A DNA stretch of 64,000 bases from an uncultured Eggerthellaceae bacterium. GTDB taxonomy: Bacteria; Actinomycetota; Coriobacteriia; Coriobacteriales; Eggerthellaceae. This document shows, piece after piece, positions 1-7,839 of this stretch (positions are counted from its first letter, which is position 1; each line of letters starts with the position of its first letter). Location: NCBI GenBank assembly GCA_947626195.1, contig CANQRF010000002.1, positions 124,001-188,000 of the forward strand, written 5' to 3'. The notes beneath the pieces were generated by a model. That model saw only the letters and a program-made list of their open reading frames with translations. It was not told where the DNA came from and ran no database searches. Both the position numbers and the translations under genes were made by a program.

Positions 1-1188
1 GTCGTCAATACCTGTGCGTTCATCGAGGCCGCTGCCGAGGAGAGCATCGAGATGATCCTCGACGCCGCCGATACGAAGCGCGTGAGAGACGGCGAATGCG
101 CCCTCATCGTCTCAGGCTGCCTCCCGAGCCGCTACGGTGAAGATCTCGCCGAGGCGCTTCCCGAGATCCGCCATTTCCTGCCCGTAGATTCAGAATCGTC
201 TATCATCGAGATGGCGGAGAGGGCCTTCGGCGAGCTGGGGGACACCCGCGCCGCGAAGCATGAGGGGGCAGGCGACGAGGCGCTCGAACTCGACCGTATC
301 GATGCAAATCCGGTCTTTTCCTACGTGAAGATCGCGGACGGCTGCGACCGTCACTGTTCCTATTGCACGATCCCATCGATTCGCGGACCCTACGCGAGCC
401 TGAGCGCCGATGAGATCGAAGAGGAGGTGCGGGCCCATGTCTGCGAGGGGGCTCGTGAGATCGTTCTCATTGCGCAGGACAGCGGACGCTGGGGGCGCGA
501 CCTCAAGCCGCAAAGCACCCTTGCCGAGCTGTTGGAAAGGCTTGCGACGACCTTTCCCTCGACGTGGTTTCGCGTCATGTATCTCCAGCCCGAAGGGGTG
601 AGCGCCGCCCTGCTCGAGGTCATGGCCGCCCATCCCAACATCTGCCCCTATTTCGATATCCCGCTTCAGCACTGCGACCCCGACGTTCTTCGCCGGATGA
701 ACCGAAGCGGCTCCCCCGAGGTATTCCATGGGCTCTTCGCAGACATCAAGGCCGCCCTTCCCGACGCGGCTATCCGCACGACCCTCATCGCGGGCTTTCC
801 AGGAGAGACAGACGAGCAATTTGAGAGGCTCTGCGATTTTCTCCGTGACGAGCCCATCGACTACGTCGGCGTTTTCCCCTACTCGCGCGAAGAGGGGACG
901 GAGGCGGCGCTTTTGGACGATCAGATCGCCGAAGAGGTGAAGATCGAGCGGGCGAACACCCTGCGGACGCTTGCCGACGAGGTGTGTGCTTCGCGTTTGC
1001 GTCGTTTCCTTGGACGAAGCGCGTATGTTTTGATGGAGGGGAAGGAGCCAGACGGCGTCTGCTTCGGACGGACGATGTTTCAGGCTCCCGAGGTCGACGG
1101 GGTGACCTATGGCGGCAGCGGGCAGGTGGGGGAAGTCGTCGAACTGCTTCTCACCGATTCGCTCATCTATGACATGGAAGGCGAATAG
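1..1188 (+). CDS. rimO: Ribosomal protein S12 methylthiotransferase RimO (5' truncated by window edge)
   Basis: Radical-SAM enzyme that methylthiolates the conserved aspartate of ribosomal protein S12. The frame is open from base 1, so the start and roughly the first 40 residues lie outside. The visible part begins with NTCAFIE, carrying one of the N-terminal auxiliary-cluster cysteines, then SGCLPSRYG with another. The radical SAM CxxxCxxC motif (CDRHCSYC) is at about residues 115-122 of the visible part, and a C-terminal TRAM-like region follows. RimO rather than MiaB is called because of the CDRHCSYCTIPSIRG context and because a better MiaB lies at 7840. The stop is 3 bases before the next gene, whose ribosome binding site lies inside the rimO 3' end, so the two are probably co-transcribed. 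Confidence 0.93.
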   Translation, partial: VVNTCAFIEAAAEESIEMILDAADTKRVRDGECALIVSGCLPSRYGEDLAEALPEIRHFLPVDSESSIIEMAERAFGELGDTRAAKHEGAGDEALELDRIDANPVFSYVKIADGCDRHCSYCTIPSIRGPYASLSADEIEEEVRAHVCEGAREIVLIAQDSGRWGRDLKPQSTLAELLERLATTFPSTWFRVMYLQPEGVSAALLEVMAAHPNICPYFDIPLQHCDPDVLRRMNRSGSPEVFHGLFADIKAALPDAAIRTTLIAGFPGETDEQFERLCDFLRDEPIDYVGVFPYSREEGTEAALLDDQIAEEVKIERANTLRTLADEVCASRLRRFLGRSAYVLMEGKEPDGVCFGRTMFQAPEVDGVTYGGSGQVGEVVELLLTDSLIYDMEGE

Positions 1189-1191
1189 GGT

Positions 1192-2382
1192 ATGACACAG
1201 GGCACGCGACCGCCGATGGGCAAGCTCATGACGCCGGCGAACGTGGTGACGCTCGTGCGCATCTGCCTTGTGCCGGTGTTCGTCATCGTGCTCATCAGCC
1301 CCTGGCCCCAATGGTTCAACATCGACACGATAACCGATGAGGGAAAGAGCCTTGCCGCAGCGGTGATATTCATTATCATCTCGGCGACCGATTGGGTGGA
1401 CGGCTACCTTGCGCGAAAGCGCAACGAGGTCACCGACTTCGGGAAGTTCATGGATCCCCTCGCCGATAAGATCCTCGTATGCGCGGCGCTTCTGGCCCTT
1501 GTCGAGCTGCAGGTCCTTCCGTCGTGGCCGGTTCTCATCATCCTCATACGGGAATTCATCGTGGCGGGCGTGCGCATGGTCGCGGCGACGAGGGGCGTCG
1601 TGATCGCGGCAAGTTGGTATGGGAAATTCAAGACGGTGTTTCAGATCATCGCCATCGTCTTGTTTCTCGTGAAGGACTCGCTCTATCTGCCGAATGCGAC
1701 GGTTGCCCTCACGAACCCGCTCTACATCCTCGCCTGGATCGTGATGATCATCGCGCTGGTGCTCACATTGCTCTCGATGCTCGACTATCTTGCCAAGGCG
1801 CGCGACCTGCTCGGATTCGCCGTCAAGAGCCCCGGCTCGGCGGCTCCGGTCGAAAGCGGCATCGCATCTGCCGATGCGAATGATTCCGAGGAAGAGGCGC
1901 GCCTCATCGGCCGATGGGCGAATGAGGTGGTTTCCCTCGCGCGAGAGCGGAACGCGACGATCGCCTGCGCGGAGAGCCTCACCGGCGGCCTCATCGCAGG
2001 GGCGCTCACGGCTGTGCCTGGCTCGTCGGCGGTGCTCAAGGGCGGAATCGTCTCCTACACCAACGCCGTGAAGCATCGGCTCCTCGACGTTTCGACGGCG
2101 ACCCTCGATGAGAAAGGCGCCGTGAGCGAGGAATGCGCCATCGCGATGGCACGCGGCGCGCGCGAAAGCCTCGATACGACCTATGCGATCTCGGTGACGG
2201 GCATCGCGGGTCCGACGGGAGCGGAGCCCGGCAAGCCGGTCGGCACGGTATGGATGGGCATCGCAACGCCAGAGGGCTGCGTCGCCCGCCATTTTCTCTT
2301 CCAAGGAGATCGCGAGGCCGTTCGCGAGCAGACGGTGCTGAACGCGCTCGATGGCCTTCGCGCGGCCTTGTCGGCCAAATAG
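1192..2382 (+). CDS. Fusion: CDP-diacylglycerol-glycerol-3-phosphate phosphatidyltransferase (PgsA) + CinA C-terminal nicotinamide-nucleotide amidase
   Basis: A 396-residue protein with two unrelated domains. Residues ~10-205 are a multi-pass CDP-alcohol phosphatidyltransferase with the full motif DG-x2-AR-x8-G-x3-D-x3-D (DWVDGYLAR, then G and two D), which makes phosphatidylglycerol phosphate at the membrane. After a short polar linker (~210-230), residues ~230-395 are the CinA C-terminal domain (AESLTGG, then GIAGPTG), which in the PncC family deamidates nicotinamide mononucleotide. pgsA and cinA are commonly neighbours upstream of recA in Gram-positive bacteria; here they are one uninterrupted frame. 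Functions of each half are known from their families; that both are active in one polypeptide is inferred. Confidence 0.9.
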   Translation: MTQGTRPPMGKLMTPANVVTLVRICLVPVFVIVLISPWPQWFNIDTITDEGKSLAAAVIFIIISATDWVDGYLARKRNEVTDFGKFMDPLADKILVCAALLALVELQVLPSWPVLIILIREFIVAGVRMVAATRGVVIAASWYGKFKTVFQIIAIVLFLVKDSLYLPNATVALTNPLYILAWIVMIIALVLTLLSMLDYLAKARDLLGFAVKSPGSAAPVESGIASADANDSEEEARLIGRWANEVVSLARERNATIACAESLTGGLIAGALTAVPGSSAVLKGGIVSYTNAVKHRLLDVSTATLDEKGAVSEECAIAMARGARESLDTTYAISVTGIAGPTGAEPGKPVGTVWMGIATPEGCVARHFLFQGDREAVREQTVLNALDGLRAALSAK

Positions 2383-2550
2383 CGGAGAGCGCCTTTGCAC
2401 CTTTGCGACAAGGCATCGACAAAGGTGAGACAAAGGCAAGACAATAATCGCCGCTATCGAGAGACCGCCGGCCGACAGAGGAGACGAAGGGCTTCGGCGC
2501 TCGCGCGCCCTTCCGCCGACAGTTCCGCAAGTTGCATCGCCATCATTGTT

Positions 2551-2579
2551 CTTATACGAACAGGTGCCCATCTCGGCAA
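2551..2579 (-). promoter_or_regulatory. Candidate divergent SOS promoter opposite recA
   Basis: Read on the minus strand: TTGCCG (2579-2574), 17-bp spacer, TATAAG (2556-2551). The CACCTGTTCG half of the recA box lies just upstream of the -10, so LexA could bind at least a half-site. A start near 2545 would give a transcript antisense to the pgsA-cinA end. It opens with a 30-codon ORF (MMAMQLAELS...) whose ATGs sit at or beside the likely start site, so translation would be leaderless if it occurs. Sequence elements are seen; activity is inferred. Confidence 0.45.
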
Positions 2580-2614
2580 AGTGGGCGGTTGCTTGGTGTT
2601 TTTCGCCTGTCGTC

Positions 2615-2642
2615 TTGACATGCAAACACCTGTTCGTATAAT
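2615..2642 (+). promoter_or_regulatory. recA promoter with embedded LexA (SOS) box
   Basis: A near-perfect housekeeping promoter: TTGACA (2615-2620), 16-bp spacer, TATAAT (2637-2642). The spacer contains CAAACACCTGTTCG (2623-2636); its complement CGAACAGGTGTTTG fits the Gram-positive SOS box CGAACRNRYGTTYG at every position. LexA bound here would cover the -35/-10 spacer and block recA transcription. lexA itself lies at 13860-14498 with the same type of box. Confidence 0.9.
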
Positions 2643-2744
2643 GAGGGAAATGCGACGGACGGTGCCTTTTCACTCACCTTCGCAAAAGGCAGTTTGACTT
2701 TTCGGACAAAGCACCGTCCTTATCGCCGAACCGAGGAGAGGCAG

Positions 2745-3803
2745 ATGAACGAAGAAAAAGAGCGCATGCTGAAGATGACCACCGATCAGATCGAATCGAA
2801 GTTCGGTCGGGGGTCGATCATGAAGCTCGGCGAGGGCGGGGCCGACCTTTCGGTGGGAGTCATACCCACGGGCGCCTTGCCGCTCGATGCGGCGCTCGGC
2901 ATCGGCGGCGTGCCGCGCGGGCGGATCATCGAGATCTTCGGCCCCGAATCGAGCGGGAAGACGACGCTCGCCCTACAGATACTCGCCGAAGCGCAGGCAG
3001 CAGGAGGAGTCGTCGCGTTCATCGATGCTGAGCATGCCCTCGATCCGCTTTATGCGGCGCGCATCGGCGTCGACATCGATGAGGTCTTAATATCGCAGCC
3101 CGATACCGGCGAGCAGGCGCTTGAGATATGCGACATGCTCGTGCGCTCGGGGGCGATCGATTGCGTCGTGGTCGACTCGGTGGCGGCTCTCGTGCCCCGC
3201 GCCGAGATCGAAGGCGAGATGGGGGAGGCATCCGTCGGCCTCCAGGCGCGGCTCATGTCGCAGGCGCTCCGCAAGCTCGCGGGATCGCTCTCGAAATCGA
3301 ACACGACCTGTATTTTCATCAATCAGCTCCGCGAGAAGATCGGGATCATGTTCGGCAACCCCGAAACGACCACGGGCGGCCGTGCGCTCAAGTTCTTCTC
3401 TTCGGTGCGCATCGACATCCGCCGCGTGGATTCCATCAAGCAAAATGGCGAGGTCGTCGGCAACCGCGTGCGCGCCAAGGTCGTCAAGAACAAGGTGGCC
3501 CCGCCATTTAAGCAGGCGGAATTCGATCTCATGTATGGCGAGGGGATCTCGCGCGAGGGCTGCATCCTCGATATGGCCGTCGATTGCGGAGTCGCTAGGA
3601 AGAGCGGTGCGTGGTACACCTACGGGGAAGAGCGCCTCGGGCAGGGCCGTGAGGCGGCAAAGCAGTTCCTCAAGGACAATCCCGACCTTCGCGACACGAT
3701 TGAGACGAAAGTTCGCGAAGCCTACAACATTCCCATCGTGAACCGCACGCCCGAGGAGGCCGAGTCCATCAATCCGCTTCCGAAAACAGGGAAGAAGAAA
3801 TAG
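2745..3803 (+). CDS. recA: Recombinase RecA
   Basis: DNA strand-exchange ATPase and LexA co-protease. The product is 352 residues, the usual RecA length. The start at 2745 ([10 protein letters not shown]) is chosen because GAGGAGAG lies 4-11 bases upstream; an earlier in-frame start at 2694 would add 17 atypical residues. Walker A (GPESSGKTT) is at ~66-74, followed by the Walker B region (VVVDSVAAL), loop L2 with [14 protein letters not shown], and a basic tail. The consensus promoter and SOS box are at 2615-2642. recX overlaps its stop codon by one base, giving translational coupling. Confidence 0.99.
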   Translation: MNEEKERMLKMTTDQIESKFGRGSIMKLGEGGADLSVGVIPTGALPLDAALGIGGVPRGRIIEIFGPESSGKTTLALQILAEAQAAGGVVAFIDAEHALDPLYAARIGVDIDEVLISQPDTGEQALEICDMLVRSGAIDCVVVDSVAALVPRAEIEGEMGEASVGLQARLMSQALRKLAGSLSKSNTTCIFINQLREKIGIMFGNPETTTGGRALKFFSSVRIDIRRVDSIKQNGEVVGNRVRAKVVKNKVAPPFKQAEFDLMYGEGISREGCILDMAVDCGVARKSGAWYTYGEERLGQGREAAKQFLKDNPDLRDTIETKVREAYNIPIVNRTPEEAESINPLPKTGKKK

Positions 3804-4351
3804 TGGGCAAACCTCCCGAAGATCCTTCAAGTGAGGATGCCGCGTTTCAGGCGATTGTCTCTTTGGCCAGCGTGCGCGAGCGTTCTTCCGCCGAAGCGCG
3901 AAAACGCCTGAAGCAGAAAGGGTATGCTGATAGAGCGATCGAGGGTGCATTGGAACGTGCGCAGTGCTTGCGCATTATCGATGATGAGCGGTTCGCCGAG
4001 GCGTTTGCCCGCTCGAAGCTCGCATCGGGATGGGGCATGGCCGGCATCATGCGCGACCTCGGGCAACAGGGCATCGAATGTGATAGCACCACTTGGTGGT
4101 ACGAGGATCTTCTGGCCCAATATCCCGAGGAATATGAGCGCGCCTGTGCTTTTCTCGCGCACCATCCTCCTCGCGCGAAGAATCTCCAGGCGAGCGCCTT
4201 TCGCAAGCTCGTCGCCCACGGCTATGAGTCCTTCTGCGCCTATCAAGCGGCTCGCGACTATGCCGCATCCGTGCAGAGGCGCGCGGATGCTGACGCCGAG
4301 ATGGCCGAGAAGGTCTTGGGTGAAACGGTGCGGTTCGATGGGGATTCATGA
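3803..4351 (+). CDS. recX: Regulatory protein RecX
   Basis: Modulator that binds RecA filaments and inhibits or reverses their extension. The product is 182 residues, starting at GTG that shares its first G with the recA stop (TAGTG). The N-terminal part shows the RecX helical repeat pattern (RERSSAEARKRLKQKGY, then IIDDERFAEAFARSK). The C-terminal half is more divergent than in well-known RecX proteins, with only weak similarity to the second and third three-helix repeats. Position after recA supports the call. Confidence 0.9.
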   Translation: MGKPPEDPSSEDAAFQAIVSLASVRERSSAEARKRLKQKGYADRAIEGALERAQCLRIIDDERFAEAFARSKLASGWGMAGIMRDLGQQGIECDSTTWWYEDLLAQYPEEYERACAFLAHHPPRAKNLQASAFRKLVAHGYESFCAYQAARDYAASVQRRADADAEMAEKVLGETVRFDGDS

Positions 4352-4402
4352 GGATGTCACCTGCCCTCTCTGGAATTTCTTTGGTTCGGCTCTGCAAAGC
4401 GT

Positions 4403-4427
4403 ATTTCCTGCGGAAATGCGATATAAT
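4403..4427 (+). promoter_or_regulatory. Candidate promoter with ATTTCC-TGC-GGAAAT dyad upstream of rny
   Basis: A consensus -10 TATAAT (4422-4427) is preceded by a perfect 15-bp dyad ATTTCCTGCGGAAAT (4403-4417) where the -35/spacer would be; no good -35 hexamer is visible. That pattern suits either an activator-dependent promoter or a repressor operator. It would start a transcript near 4434, about 80 bases ahead of the terminator at 4512-4535. Confidence 0.45.
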
Positions 4428-4433
4428 GTTGGA

Positions 4434-4535
4434 GCTTGAGCAAAGTAACCTGCAAGGGTTTTACGATAGTACTGAACAATATCATAGGAGCGGACTGTCG
4501 CACGAATGCTCATGCTCGCCTGTGCGGGCATTTTT
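4434..4535 (+). ncRNA. Candidate ~100-nt leader or small RNA between recX and rny
   Basis: Between a TATAAT at 4422-4427 and an intrinsic terminator at 4512-4535 lies ~100 nt with no credible ORF. It could be a free small RNA or a premature-termination leader for rny. CGCAC near 4498-4502 can pair with GTGCG inside the terminator (4523-4527), so an alternative anti-terminator fold is possible. It does not match the conserved cores of SRP RNA, T-box, preQ1 or other classes I know. Confidence 0.35.
4512..4535 (+). terminator. Intrinsic terminator upstream of rny
   Basis: Stem ATGCTCGC / GCGGGCAT (8 bp, one G-U pair), loop CTGT, then TTTTT. It ends the transcript coming from recX or from the promoter at 4403-4427, about 55 bases ahead of the rny start. 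Confidence 0.8.
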
Positions 4536-4590
4536 CATGTCGCATAGGGCGGCCTAAACGAAACGATAAGAACCGAAAGAGGAAATGCAG

Positions 4591-6123
4591 ATGGAGATCG
4601 TACTAGCTGCCGTCATCGCCCTTGTGGTTGGCGGAGGGGTCGGGATCTTCATTAACCGCACGATGACGAATTCCGCCGCGAAGCGCACCGCTGAAGAGGC
4701 GAGCAATGTCATCGAGGATGCAAAAAGGCAAGCCGAGACGATGCGTCGCGAAGCGGTTATCGAAGCGAAGGACCAGGCCCTCAAGTATAAGCAGGAAGTG
4801 GAGAAGGAGAACAAGGAGCGCATGCGCGAGGTGCGCGCTGCCGAAAACAGGCTCAACCAGCGCGAGGAGTCCCTCGATCGGCGTGTGGTGGCGCTTGACG
4901 CCCGCGAGCATCAGCTCTCTTCCCTTCAAGGCCAGGTAGAGCGCCGCGAACGCGACGTGAAGGCCGCCGAAAAGGAGGCAAACGCACGTCTCGAGCGGAT
5001 TGCCGGCATGTCTCCTCAGGAAGCAAAGGAAGAGCTGCTTGATTCCCTCAAAGAAGAAGTGACCTACGAATCGGCCGCCATCATCCGCGAATCGGAGGCC
5101 CGCACGAAAGCCGAGGCCGATAAGAAGGCGCGCGCGATCCTCTCCCTCGCGATACAACGCGTCGCGGCCGATCATTCGGCCGAGAGCACCGTTTCGACCA
5201 TCCACATACCCTCGGATGAGCTGAAGGGCCGCATCATCGGGCGCGAAGGACGAAACATCCGTTCATTCGAGCAGCTCACCGGCACGAATCTGGTTATCGA
5301 CGACACGCCGGAATGCGTGACGATCACGTGCTTTGATCCGGTCAGACGCGAGATCGGGCGCGTTACGATGGAAAACCTCATCGCCGACGGCCGCATACAT
5401 CCCGCCCGCATCGAGGAGATGTATGAGAAAGCGGCGGCCTATGTCGGGCATCGCATTCAGGAGGCAGGGGAGCAAGCGGCCTTCGATACGGGAATCCACG
5501 ATCTCCATCCCGAGCTCATCCAAACGCTCGGGCGCCTTCGCTACCGCACGTCGTACGGGCAGAATGTGCTCGACCATTCCCTGGAGGTGGCCTATCTTGC
5601 CGGCGTCATGGCCTCAGAGCTCGGGCTCGACCCGATTCCCGCCAAGCGCGCCGGCCTTCTCCACGATCTCGGCAAGGCGGTGGACCATGAGGTTGAGGGA
5701 AGCCATGCCGTGATCGGCGCCGACCTTGCCCGACGGTTCGGCGAAAGCGCCGACATCGTCCATGCGATCGAATCGCACCACGGCGACGTCGAGCCGAACA
5801 CCGTCATCGACGTCCTCGTGCAGGCGGCAGACGCCGTCTCGGCGGCTCGCCCCGGAGCGCGGAAGGAAACGCTCGATGCCTATATCAAACGCCTTGAGAA
5901 GCTCGAGGAGATCGCAAACTCCCGCGAGGGCGTCGAACGCACCTATGCGATCCAGGCCGGGCGCGAGGTCCGCGTCATGGTTTCTCCCGAGACCATCGAT
6001 GATGCCCATGCGGTTGTTCTGGCCCACGACATCGCCCACCAGATCGAAAGCGAGATGCAGTATCCTGGCCAAGTGAAAGTGGTCGTGATACGCGAGAGCC
6101 GCGCTGTCGACTATGCGAAATAG
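4591..6123 (+). CDS. rny: Ribonuclease Y
   Basis: Membrane-anchored endoribonuclease that initiates mRNA decay. The product is 510 residues: one N-terminal membrane segment ([18 protein letters not shown]), a long charged coiled coil to ~160, a KH domain ([21 protein letters not shown], ~205-225), then an HD domain with [12 protein letters not shown] and ESHHGDVE as metal ligands. Start 4591 (MEIVLAA) is preferred over 4585 because AAGAGG then lies at proper distance. The downstream order (ATPase, spoVS, miaB) resembles the Bacillus rny-ymdB-spoVS-...-miaB neighbourhood, except that the ymdB slot holds a different gene. Confidence 0.97.
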   Translation: MEIVLAAVIALVVGGGVGIFINRTMTNSAAKRTAEEASNVIEDAKRQAETMRREAVIEAKDQALKYKQEVEKENKERMREVRAAENRLNQREESLDRRVVALDAREHQLSSLQGQVERRERDVKAAEKEANARLERIAGMSPQEAKEELLDSLKEEVTYESAAIIRESEARTKAEADKKARAILSLAIQRVAADHSAESTVSTIHIPSDELKGRIIGREGRNIRSFEQLTGTNLVIDDTPECVTITCFDPVRREIGRVTMENLIADGRIHPARIEEMYEKAAAYVGHRIQEAGEQAAFDTGIHDLHPELIQTLGRLRYRTSYGQNVLDHSLEVAYLAGVMASELGLDPIPAKRAGLLHDLGKAVDHEVEGSHAVIGADLARRFGESADIVHAIESHHGDVEPNTVIDVLVQAADAVSAARPGARKETLDAYIKRLEKLEEIANSREGVERTYAIQAGREVRVMVSPETIDDAHAVVLAHDIAHQIESEMQYPGQVKVVVIRESRAVDYAK

Positions 6124-6129
6124 CTGAGG

Positions 6130-7308
6130 ATGGATCAGGCCGAGACCAGCTCCGATCTCGCGAACTTCGTCGAATCCTTCGTCGGCGAAGGGCACATGCG
6201 CGTCGAGGCCGACCTCGGCTTCGGCTATGTTCGACTCCGTTTGACCGAAGCGGAGTCGCGCCAGGCCATTCAGGACATTCGCTCAAGTGAGGACATCCTC
6301 ATCGAGCTCTTGCGCAACGCGCGCGACGCGCAGGCCAAGCAGATATTCGTCGCCCTTGCCCGAAACGGCAGTGCGCGCAAGATCGTCGTCATCGATGATG
6401 GATGCGGCATTCCGCAAGAGCTCCACGGAGCCATCTTCGAACCGCGCGTCACCTCGAAGCTCGATACGGGGCATCTCGACAAATGGGGGTTTCATGGGCG
6501 CGGCATGGCCCTTTTCTCCATTGCGTCAAATGCCGAATCTGCTGAAGTCTGCATGTCATCCCCTCAAAAAGGAACTGCCATCGCCATTGAGACGGACTTG
6601 CAGAAGCTCGCGGAAAAGACCGATCAATCGAGCTTTCCTCAATTTGTGCTTGCCTCTTCGGATACGATTTCCCTCCGAGGCCCCAAGAACCTTCTCAGGA
6701 CGGCTGCGGAGTTTTCGCTCGAGGCGCGCGAATGCGCCGTCTACCTTGGGAGCTTCGCCGAAATAGCGGCGACGATGCGGGCTCTCGGGGAAGCGCGGCG
6801 CCCGCTCCGTGAGAGGCTCTTCCGGAGGGACGATCCTCAGCTCATGCTCTGGGAGGGGCTTTCCGTTCCGCAAACGCCCGAAAAGCTTGCTCAGGCATCG
6901 AAAGAGCTTGGCATGGAAATTTCCGAACGCACGGCCCGCCGCATCATCGATGGCGAGATAGCACCGGTGCCGGCGATTCTCACACAGATCAAAGCCGCTC
7001 TTTCCCCATGTAGGGGCGATTCAGATGCACGGCTGATGGCGAGCGATGGTTCGGCCGTCTTTGCTGGCGATAAGACGGCAAAAGGGAGCGCAGCTTCAAA
7101 GCCCACGGGGAAATTGAGGCGCGGCCGAAAGATCGCGCTCACAACCGCAGACCGCGAAGAATTCAGCCGTTCCGTCAAGCAGGCTTTTGTGGAGCTCGCG
7201 CAACGCTACTACCTCAGCTCGGCTGTCGACGTCGAGGTCCATGTGTCGCGCGATGCCCTGACGGTGTCGATTCCGCTTGTCGGCGACGAGGGCGAGCTGA
7301 CGTCTTGA
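6130..7308 (+). CDS. GHKL-fold ATP-binding protein of unknown role
   Basis: The 392-residue product has a GHKL (HATPase_c) domain at ~45-150: N-box ELLRNARDA, G1 box DDGCGIP, and a G2-like GFHGRGMALFSIAS. No histidine-kinase dimerisation domain, sensor or membrane segment is visible, and the remainder does not match MutL, GyrB or Hsp90 as far as I can judge. The middle (~270-310) looks helix-turn-helix-like (ELGMEISERTARRIIDGEI), and a basic stretch (KLRRGRK) precedes a conserved-looking C-terminal end. It lies 6 bases after rny and before spoVS. The first ATG abuts its GAGG, so ATG 6196 is an alternative start. Function is not known; an RNA-decay or developmental-signalling ATPase is speculation from context. 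Confidence 0.75.
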   Translation: MDQAETSSDLANFVESFVGEGHMRVEADLGFGYVRLRLTEAESRQAIQDIRSSEDILIELLRNARDAQAKQIFVALARNGSARKIVVIDDGCGIPQELHGAIFEPRVTSKLDTGHLDKWGFHGRGMALFSIASNAESAEVCMSSPQKGTAIAIETDLQKLAEKTDQSSFPQFVLASSDTISLRGPKNLLRTAAEFSLEARECAVYLGSFAEIAATMRALGEARRPLRERLFRRDDPQLMLWEGLSVPQTPEKLAQASKELGMEISERTARRIIDGEIAPVPAILTQIKAALSPCRGDSDARLMASDGSAVFAGDKTAKGSAASKPTGKLRRGRKIALTTADREEFSRSVKQAFVELAQRYYLSSAVDVEVHVSRDALTVSIPLVGDEGELTS

Positions 7309-7377
7309 AAGAAGGCGTCTCACGTCGGAAATGTGCTCGTTACACGGCGAATTCATACCTGCGAAGGGGAGTTATTA

Positions 7378-7406
7378 TTGCGTGTTATGTGCGCATTGGC
7401 TAAAAT
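7378..7406 (+). promoter_or_regulatory. Candidate spoVS promoter
   Basis: TTGCGT (7378-7383), 17-bp spacer, TAAAAT (7401-7406) in an A/T-rich pocket of the 189-bp gap between the GHKL gene and spoVS. The rest of that gap shows no ORF or terminator. Confidence 0.5.
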
Positions 7407-7497
7407 AATCAAGTTAGCGAGGGCGCACATGCTTCGCTTTAACCATATATGCCAAGAAACGGTCCATAGACGAAGTAAGACATGACAAGGATACGCT

Positions 7498-7830
7498 GTG
7501 CAGTCAAATGAAAAGCCCGAGATCGGCTATCTGAAAGTCTCCTCGAAATCATCTCCCGCATCGGTGGCGGGGGCCATCGCCGGAATGATCAAAGACGGTG
7601 TCATGGTGGATATTCAAGCGGTGGGGGCGGGCGCCGTCAATCAGGCGATCAAGGCGATAGCCATTTCGCGCGGCTTCCTTTCGCCCGTCGGCATCGAGAT
7701 CACGTGCGCGCCGTCTTTTGCCGATATTGTCATCGACGGCGAATATCGCACGGCGATTCGCCTCGCCGTTGAACCGCGCTATCTCCATGGGACGAACGCT
7801 GCACAAAGCACCTCGACTTACAACGATTAG
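7498..7830 (+). CDS. spoVS: Stage V sporulation protein S (SpoVS/Alba-like)
   Basis: Small conserved protein, 110 residues versus ~86 in Bacillus; the extra length is at both ends. The core (LKVSSKSSPASVAGAIAGM, then GAGAVNQAIKAIAISRGFL and an IDGEYRTAIRLAVEP ending) is a clear SpoVS match. The start is GTG at 7498 with AAGGA upstream. SpoVS also occurs in non-spore-formers and has an Alba-like nucleic-acid-binding fold, so a sporulation role should not be assumed; no other sporulation gene is in view. Confidence 0.93.
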   Translation: MQSNEKPEIGYLKVSSKSSPASVAGAIAGMIKDGVMVDIQAVGAGAVNQAIKAIAISRGFLSPVGIEITCAPSFADIVIDGEYRTAIRLAVEPRYLHGTNAAQSTSTYND

Positions 7831-7839
7831 AAGGCGTCG

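Larger units (their letters stand above)
2383..2744. promoter_or_regulatory. cinA-recA intergenic control region with a 15-bp inverted repeat
   Basis: This 362-bp gap holds no convincing protein gene. The 15-mer TTATACGAACAGGTG at 2552-2566 is repeated as its exact reverse complement at 2627-2641, so two promoter-like units containing CGAACAGGTG face away from each other about 60 bp apart. A short GC-rich hairpin (AAGGGC...GCCCTT, 2487-2512) has no T-run and is not a clear terminator. The two promoter units are listed separately. Confidence 0.6.

Noticed and set aside
2487-2512. Terminator after pgsA-cinA
   Set aside because: The stem is short and there is no T-run on either side.
190-2673. 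An 827-codon minus-strand reading frame under rimO and pgsA-cinA
   Set aside because: Composition is extreme (Arg/His/Asp-rich), no domain is recognisable, and the plus strand there encodes two clear enzymes. It is a GC-rich antisense shadow.
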